Assembly: GCA_947095535.1 (NCBI GenBank)
Contig: OX352774.1
Coordinates: 267,441,843 to 267,505,842 of the forward strand
Reading direction: 5' to 3'
From: Poecilobothrus nobilitatus
Lineage: Eukaryota > Arthropoda > Insecta > Diptera > Dolichopodidae
DNA length: 64,000 bases
Below the pieces are notes generated by a model. The model did no database searches, was not told the origin of the DNA, and was given only the letters and a program-made list of their open reading frames with translations. Below, in pieces: positions 61,801-64,000 of this stretch (positions are counted from its first letter, which is position 1; each line of letters begins with the position of its first letter). A program made the translations under genes and the position numbers.

Positions 61801-62152
61801 GTGTTCGTCTTCTTTCTTTTTTATTTGCAGTGTTTCTTTTTTTCACAACTTTTACAGGAAATGTAGTTATTTCATCTGCAGAATATTGCATATTTTTTGG
61901 TATATTTTGTCCTTTAAATAAATTATATAAACTTTATATATATATACTGTGATCATAAACAAATTCTATTATTATATAATAATATTTATATTATTTTGAA
62001 CTAATATTGTGTTATTAAATACTTACTATGTGAACAATATGTGTATTTATATTCATCAAGTAAATTTTTCGGTTCATATGAATTTTGAATTGAAGATTCA
62101 ATTTCTTTTGTAGAAGAATCAGATGAGCAAATAGTATTCCACACTGCTACAT
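43779..62152 (-). CDS. Hand: Hand bHLH transcription factor, three recognised exons spanning 18.4 kb
   Basis: HAND proteins are nuclear class II bHLH factors that dimerise with E proteins at E-boxes; the fly gene acts in heart, visceral mesoderm and haematopoietic cells. Exons recognised on the minus strand: 62027-62152, 61568-61911 and 43779-43865. All junctions are GT/AG and phases agree. The basic region and helix-loop-helix (61640-61850) and the terminal [15 protein letters not shown] tail are both family hallmarks. The 17.7-kb last intron holds several transposons. An acceptor at 62153 implies at least one more 5' exon, which I did not find; it may lie beyond the window. No frame damage was seen in the three exons. 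Confidence 0.9.
43866..44606. other. Start of the large Hand intron, non-coding
   Basis: CATACATA/TATGTATG microsatellites at about 43940 and 44090-44130. No gene. Confidence 0.6.
44607..45331. mobile_element. MITE-like element with 14-bp inverted ends and internal tandem units
   Basis: TACCCTACACCTAA at 44607-44620 is exactly inverted at 45318-45331 (TTAGGTGTAGGGTA). TA lies at both outer edges, so a TA-duplicating DNA element is plausible. Inside are a CCGTCCGTCCGTCCGTACG tract and a unit of about 130-140 bp present two to three times: ACTCACAAAACCGAACACGC, ACTCCCAAAACTGAACAAGC, ACTCCCAAGACCGAACAAGC. No transposase. The small frames at 44534-44767 and 44823-45125 are within these repeats. 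Confidence 0.75.
45332..48424. other. Hand intron, AT-rich, no gene seen
   Basis: It contains ATATATATACATATATG-type simple repeats and GTAGACTTGCATATGTACAT-like short palindromes near 46265-46295. No coding content was recognised on either strand. Confidence 0.5.
48425..49185 (+). repeat. R2 dispersed repeat copy
   Basis: Motifs in order are TAAAAGTGCACATTTTTAAA, GTTAACACATGTAAAAATAT, ATATTAAGCAGAACTTGAGA and GGGCTCTAGCTCCGCAATCG. The copy ends GGACACAGTGAAACTAATAA. The terminal GGACA(G/C)AGTGAAACTAATA marks the 3' end of this family. Confidence 0.7.
49186..51544. other. Hand intron, AT-rich, no gene seen
   Basis: The frames 49359-49621 and 49713-49910 have no recognisable content. Near 51015-51065 a short GC-richer piece (GGACCGGCTTAATGCATTAA) pairs with AGCCGGCTCTGAACGAATTC at about 54036. 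This suggests the block between them (51.0-54.05 kb) may be one larger insertion. Confidence 0.4.
51545..52985 (+). mobile_element. LINE A-family element, internally deleted, with 3' UTR and poly-A
   Basis: Translation gives the linker [20 protein letters not shown] then VDWSLCF and KSWFNRM (51670-51954). It then jumps across a deletion of the RT palm to the thumb [40 protein letters not shown] (52157-52384). The C-terminus continues through [11 protein letters not shown] to [13 protein letters not shown] (about 52800). A structured 3' UTR (GGGTTAAAGTCCCACACAC, GAGGACTCGTGCTCG, ACTCCTC, CTTTCGATGATTCCCACC) ends in poly-A at about 52973. It lies in the Hand intron, same strand as none of its exons. 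Confidence 0.75.
52901..53366 (+). repeat. 233-bp tandem duplication at LINE 3' end
   Basis: The unit, from CACACACTCATAGAGGACTC through the LINE 3' UTR end, poly-A and about 130 bp of flank (ending GTAATTCGTT), is present twice head to tail, at 52901-53133 and 53134-53366. The copies are almost identical, differing mainly in the A-run length, so the duplication is recent. Confidence 0.85.
53367..54060. repeat. Degenerate short repeats, TTTCCGGGATTTCGA type
   Basis: From about 53630 to 53810 TTTCCGGGATTT, TTCCGCGATTTCGAG and TTTCAGGGATTTCGAG recur six or seven times at irregular spacing. TTTTACTGGTTTTA repeats lie at 53480-53540. No gene. Confidence 0.55.
54061..55067. other. Hand intron, AT-rich, no gene seen
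   Basis: Nothing recognisable except short GATAGTAATAC-type repeats near 54290-54410. Confidence 0.5.
55068..55550. mobile_element. hAT-like MITE with perfect 8-bp target duplication
   Basis: TATTAGTA lies at 55060-55067 and again at 55551-55558. Inside, both ends start TAGTGTTG (left TAGTGTTGGGTAATACCTCA, right in reverse TAGTGTTGTTTACTCACTCA). Internal units GTCACAATACCTCAAAAAA and TGTACCAAAATGAGTTATGA repeat and are partly inverted (TGAGGTGGTACAAATTATTT). Length 483 bp with no transposase. The 8-bp duplication and TAG-type ends fit hAT. Confidence 0.85.
55640..56030 (+). repeat. R2 dispersed repeat, fragment 5' of SINE S3
   Basis: Motifs AAAACTGTGCGCAATCAAAT, AACCATTAACAGATGTTAAA and TGAAGCTTTAATTTTTGTCT follow the R2 order. 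It is interrupted by the tRNA-like element at 56031-56235, and R2 sequence resumes after it. Confidence 0.55.
56031..56235 (+). mobile_element. tRNA-derived SINE-like element (family S3)
   Basis: CATGGTGTAGTGGTTACCAG is a good A box region and GGTCTTGGGTTTACCCC a B-box-like segment about 35 bases on. After AATAATAATAAT and a T-run, the tail has GAGGAGCCGAG facing CTCGGCCTC and AGCCCGGGCC facing CAGGGCT, both able to pair. The head differs from S1 and S2. No target duplication was found, and the fold was not computed. Confidence 0.55.
56236..56835 (+). repeat. R2 dispersed repeat, fragment 3' of SINE S3
   Basis: It contains GAGGGGCTGTAACTCCGTAA, GGTTAACGCACGTAAAAATA, ACTTATGAAGGAAGAAAAAT, AAATGTTAAGTTGAACTTGA and GGGGCAGTAACTACGTAATG. 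Two partial R2 units appear to be fused here, since the ACTCCGTAA end motif precedes a new body. Confidence 0.6.
56836..57864. other. Hand intron, AT-rich, no gene seen
   Basis: A short translated scrap [20 protein letters not shown] near 57165 resembles LINE thumb sequence only loosely. Nothing firm. Confidence 0.4.
57865..58515 (+). repeat. Satellite-like array, ~145-161-bp unit, four or more copies
   Basis: Units carry GTTAATTTGGTTACGATCCA, TTAACCCGGTTCGGCACCAG, GGCTCAATGAAG, TTTCTTTATTGTCGCGCTTA and AACGGTTT. Equivalent points fall at about 57989, 58145, 58306 and 58451. Copies diverge, the first and last being most degenerate. No frame is conserved. Confidence 0.85.
58516..59159. other. 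Hand intron, AT-rich, no gene seen
   Basis: ATGTACATAATATATGTACA-type palindromic simple sequence at about 58925-58950. No gene. Confidence 0.5.
59160..59480 (+). repeat. R2 dispersed repeat, 3' fragment
   Basis: AAATATGTTAAACAGAACCA, GAAGAGCTGTATAGGTGCTG and the terminal GGACAGAGTGAAACTAATAG are in R2 order. It is followed by a palindromic GAATTCATATGAATTTTATG cluster at about 59487-59525. Confidence 0.65.
59640..59766 (-). mobile_element. tRNA-derived SINE (family S2), second copy, 3'-damaged
   Basis: Read on the minus strand from 59766: GGGGCCTCGTGAACTAGTGG, TTAAACACGTGGCTTATTAA, CCGAGGCAGTGCGGGTTCAA (B box), then CAGGTAGCAAGTTTTATTAA and AAATCCCCCAAG. The left hairpin arm GGTAGCAAG is present but the right arm CTTGCTACC is lost after AATCCCCC. 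It matches the copy at 35010 closely in the head. Confidence 0.8.
59770..61070. other. Hand intron, AT-rich, no gene seen
   Basis: No recognisable element. Long A/T runs. Confidence 0.5.
61071..61520 (-). repeat. R2 dispersed repeat, inverted copy
   Basis: The plus strand reads TTAGTTCACTCTGTCTGTTC and AAAACTTCTACACCGTTTTA, the reverse of the R2 end. Further on, ACCTATTTTAGAGCTATTAG and AAAGTGCAATACATGTTCTC follow in reverse order. The frame 61166-61411 is within it. Confidence 0.55.
61568..61911 (-). CDS. Hand: Hand bHLH exon
   Basis: The exon opens after ATTTAAAG with [20 protein letters not shown]. It holds the basic region [18 protein letters not shown] and the HLH segment [20 protein letters not shown] followed by [20 protein letters not shown]. 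The sequence [14 protein letters not shown] with [23 protein letters not shown] identifies HAND rather than Twist or other bHLH proteins. It ends HLAKSSHHQ at CAG|GTATTA, phase 0. Confidence 0.95.
62027..62152 (-). CDS. Hand: Hand upstream exon
   Basis: Bounded by TTTTTATTTTAG and CATA|GTAAGT, it reads [40 protein letters not shown]. Its partial codon at the end (A + GA) joins the bHLH exon in phase. The N-terminal regions of HAND proteins are poorly conserved, so the call rests on splice signals, phase and position. Confidence 0.7.
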
Positions 62153-62523
62153 CTAAAATAAAAACAATATATTAATATATAAGATCATATTAATCATATC
62201 TTAAATTGTATTATATAAGATGAATTGTTATTATAATTTATTCATTGGTATAATGATAATTTGATAAAGCTCTCGCCTATATGAATACTCGTTTTTCAAT
62301 TTTTTTTCAAAGAATATGTTATACAGAAATGTAAATAATAATATTAATCACATATTTGGAGAATTTAGCTGAAAAGCTAATATTTTTAGTAAATCTTTAA
62401 AAGATATTATGTTATACCTCATTTATAGCAACAAAACGTAGATTCCAAAAAATAATAAAATATCTCAGTATATGACTACACGTCTCGCCCAACAGTGAAT
62501 ATGAATGGAATAAATATAGAGTA

Positions 62524-62692
62524 TTAAGGAATACATATATAAAGCATGATAAATAAGGCACCTCCCAAGCACCTGATAATTAAAGTTACCCAGGCATGTA
62601 ACTTGGCATCAGGTAACTTGGGATCTATAATAAATATGTTTTTAAATTTATAGCGAGTTTCAGAAAGTTCAGGCACTTGGGAAGAATCCTTC
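62524..62692 (-). CDS. Unrecognised short ORF with hydrophobic C-terminus
   Basis: The frame reads KKDSSQVPELSETRYKFKNI, DPKLPDAKLHAWVTLIIRCL, GGALFIMLYICIP and TAA. The last 23 residues could span a membrane. However, the DNA underneath is repetitive (GTAACTTGG twice, CACTTGGGAAG, CCCAAGCACCTG), so the frame may be accidental. No family recognised. Confidence 0.2.
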
Positions 62693-63017
62693 TTTTTAAT
62701 TAAAACAAAAAATATTTTTACTCCTGCTATTATGAGAATTTATTTTGCAAATTTTGGATAACATAATGCCGGATTTTATTTTATTATGCACCAATTTATG
62801 AAACAATATACACATTTCGTAAATTCTCAACAAATTCAATGAAATAATTTTTCTAGTATTATAGAGTTCATTAGATGGAATTATTAAGGATTGGAAGAAA
62901 TCGCGAATGTATGGTCCAAAGTATATATTCATTAAAGTATTCTTCGGTAATATATATCTTTTCATATACTTATAATACTGGAATGAAGGATATAATCTAT
63001 TTAAATTATACATGTTC
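62693..63017 (-). pseudogene. LINE C-terminal fragment
   Basis: Beginning after a TTTTTTTTTTCAG run, the frame reads MYNLNRLYPSFQYYKYMKRY. It goes on to LRIYEMCILFHKLVHNKIKS, then INSHNSRSKN and TAA (62696-62698). The HNxRSKN end after an LxIYEMCxLF helix is the usual C-terminus of CR1/jockey-like ORF2 proteins. No RT motifs are on this strand. Confidence 0.5.
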
Positions 63018-63229
63018 TGAAAAAAAAAATCAAAATAGTTAAATAAAAGAAATTGTGTTTCGAAATAAGAAAATTACAGATCGCTTGGATATTGCAAGCA
63101 AGTTCAATAGATATTTTGATATTGATAGATATTGGAAATATCTCATAATATGTAAATGTTATAAATACTTTTCAATATGCATTTCAATTTAAATTAATTA
63201 CAGCTTAAATAATATTAAAGATATCCTTA

Positions 63230-63780
63230 ATGTATGCGAACAATATAAAAGTTGTTAATTTAGTTTGCTCAAAAATATTATTAGATTATGTTGACCTCAT
63301 TGAAAACAACTTCGTGGTACTTTTCAACCAATTTTTTAGTTATAGAATTTATCCTAGGTATATGGGAAAAGGTGTTAGTTGTGCCAATTGCGAAAATAAA
63401 AAACATAAATGTCAGGCGTTTTGTGCAACTAACATGATCATTATTGAGGCAAAAGATCTAAAAGAAGTAGATTATAATCAGCTAGAAATCTACTTGAATA
63501 AACAGGATTTAATTTATGAAGATCAATTGGGGTTCCGGAAAAAACACAGCTGAATCAAATCATTACTTAATCTAATTATTGAAAATTGACAGTTAGTGAA
63601 CAGAAAGTAATTTTAGCTTTTTTTCTTAAGTTATACCTTTGAAAACATTAATCGTGATATTGTGCTTTCAAAACTTAATAGATATTGAATTTCCAATACA
63701 GAAGAGAAATGATTTAAATCTTATTTAATAAATAAAAAAACTAAAAAAACATGATAGTTAATAGATTTTGAGAAGGTATA
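63230..63780 (+). pseudogene. LINE reverse transcriptase fragment
   Basis: The frame has SKILLDYVDLIENNFVVLFN (helix before the RT fingers), unrelated filler, then YNQLEIYLNKQDLIYEDQLG and FRKKHS. After a stop the reading continues KVILAFFLKLYL, NRDIVLSKLNRYGISNTEEK and WFKSYLINRKTK to about 63770. Palm motif A is degraded (IDLSKAFD position reads ILAFFLKL). It faces the LINE C-terminus at 62.7-63.0 kb, so two separate fragments meet here. Confidence 0.65.
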
Positions 63781-64000
63781 AAAAACAGAAATTAAATAGA
63801 GAAAAAACTAAATAGAGACAAATTTAATTAAATGTTTTATTTTTGGTTTTTAAAATCAAAAATAATTTAGGCACAGTTATTTAAGTTATTAACTTATGTC
63901 GGTGATGTACAAAACTACTTTTTAAGAAATATTTTCAATTTTCGTTTAAATTTTTTTTAGAAATGAAAGTTTCAAAAACACATTACAGAATTTAAATTAT

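Noticed and set aside
1..64000. Bacterial or viral accessory system (CRISPR, defence island, prophage)
   Set aside because: Spliced genes, LINEs, SINEs and insect-type transposons throughout; no direct-repeat/spacer array or operon was seen.

Overview
This 64-kb window is insect nuclear DNA, probably from a true fly, although the order is not proven. It is strongly AT-rich and intron-rich, with spliceosomal GT/AG signals. It holds no bacterial-type operons, rRNA genes, CRISPR arrays or free-standing tRNA genes. TATGTATG/CATACATA microsatellites, PHD-type LINE ORF1s, and Harbinger, hAT and tRNA-derived SINE insertions fit an insect. Most of the sequence is decayed mobile DNA of several ages, often nested.

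Two host loci stand out. (1) A Hand-type bHLH transcription factor lies on the minus strand. The bHLH exon (61568-61911) joins in phase to an upstream exon (62027-62152) and to a terminal exon 17.7 kb downstream (43779-43865). That exon carries the family C-terminal tail [15 protein letters not shown]. (2) An NDUFAF5-type complex I assembly methyltransferase lies on the minus strand in three exons (21133-22290). The exons join in phase, but there is an in-frame TAA, a frameshift and loss of the glycine-rich SAM-binding motif, so it looks like an intron-containing pseudogene. A small MADF-domain gene (20185-20559, minus) and a lone THAP exon (29234-29367, plus) are further candidates.

Layout. 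0-3.4 kb: jockey-type LINE carrying a SINE. 4.4-17.5 kb: several copies of a fold-back repeat (R1), a TA-flanked MITE (5725-5939), a LINE inserted in a LINE (6.5-10.6 kb) and a PHD ORF1 remnant. 19-22.3 kb: SINE, MADF gene, NDUFAF5 pseudogene. 22.5-28.4 kb: three-layer nest, a LOA-like LINE with RNase H hit by a hAT transposon and by a structured LINE 3' tail. 29-34.5 kb: THAP exon and Harbinger genes (SANT/Myb protein and DDE transposase) with repeated 5' blocks. 35-39.3 kb: minus-strand LINE whose ORF1 poly-Asn tract has expanded into a (ATT)n microsatellite. 40-61.5 kb: mostly the large Hand intron and flanks, holding dispersed repeat R2, two MITEs, a LINE with a 233-bp tandem duplication, SINEs and a satellite-like array. 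62.5-64 kb: more LINE fragments.

The most interesting structural signal is in the SINEs. Two diverged families share a tRNA-like head followed by a hairpin at the same place, but the two stem arms are different sequences in each family while still pairing. This suggests compensatory change and a conserved RNA structure.
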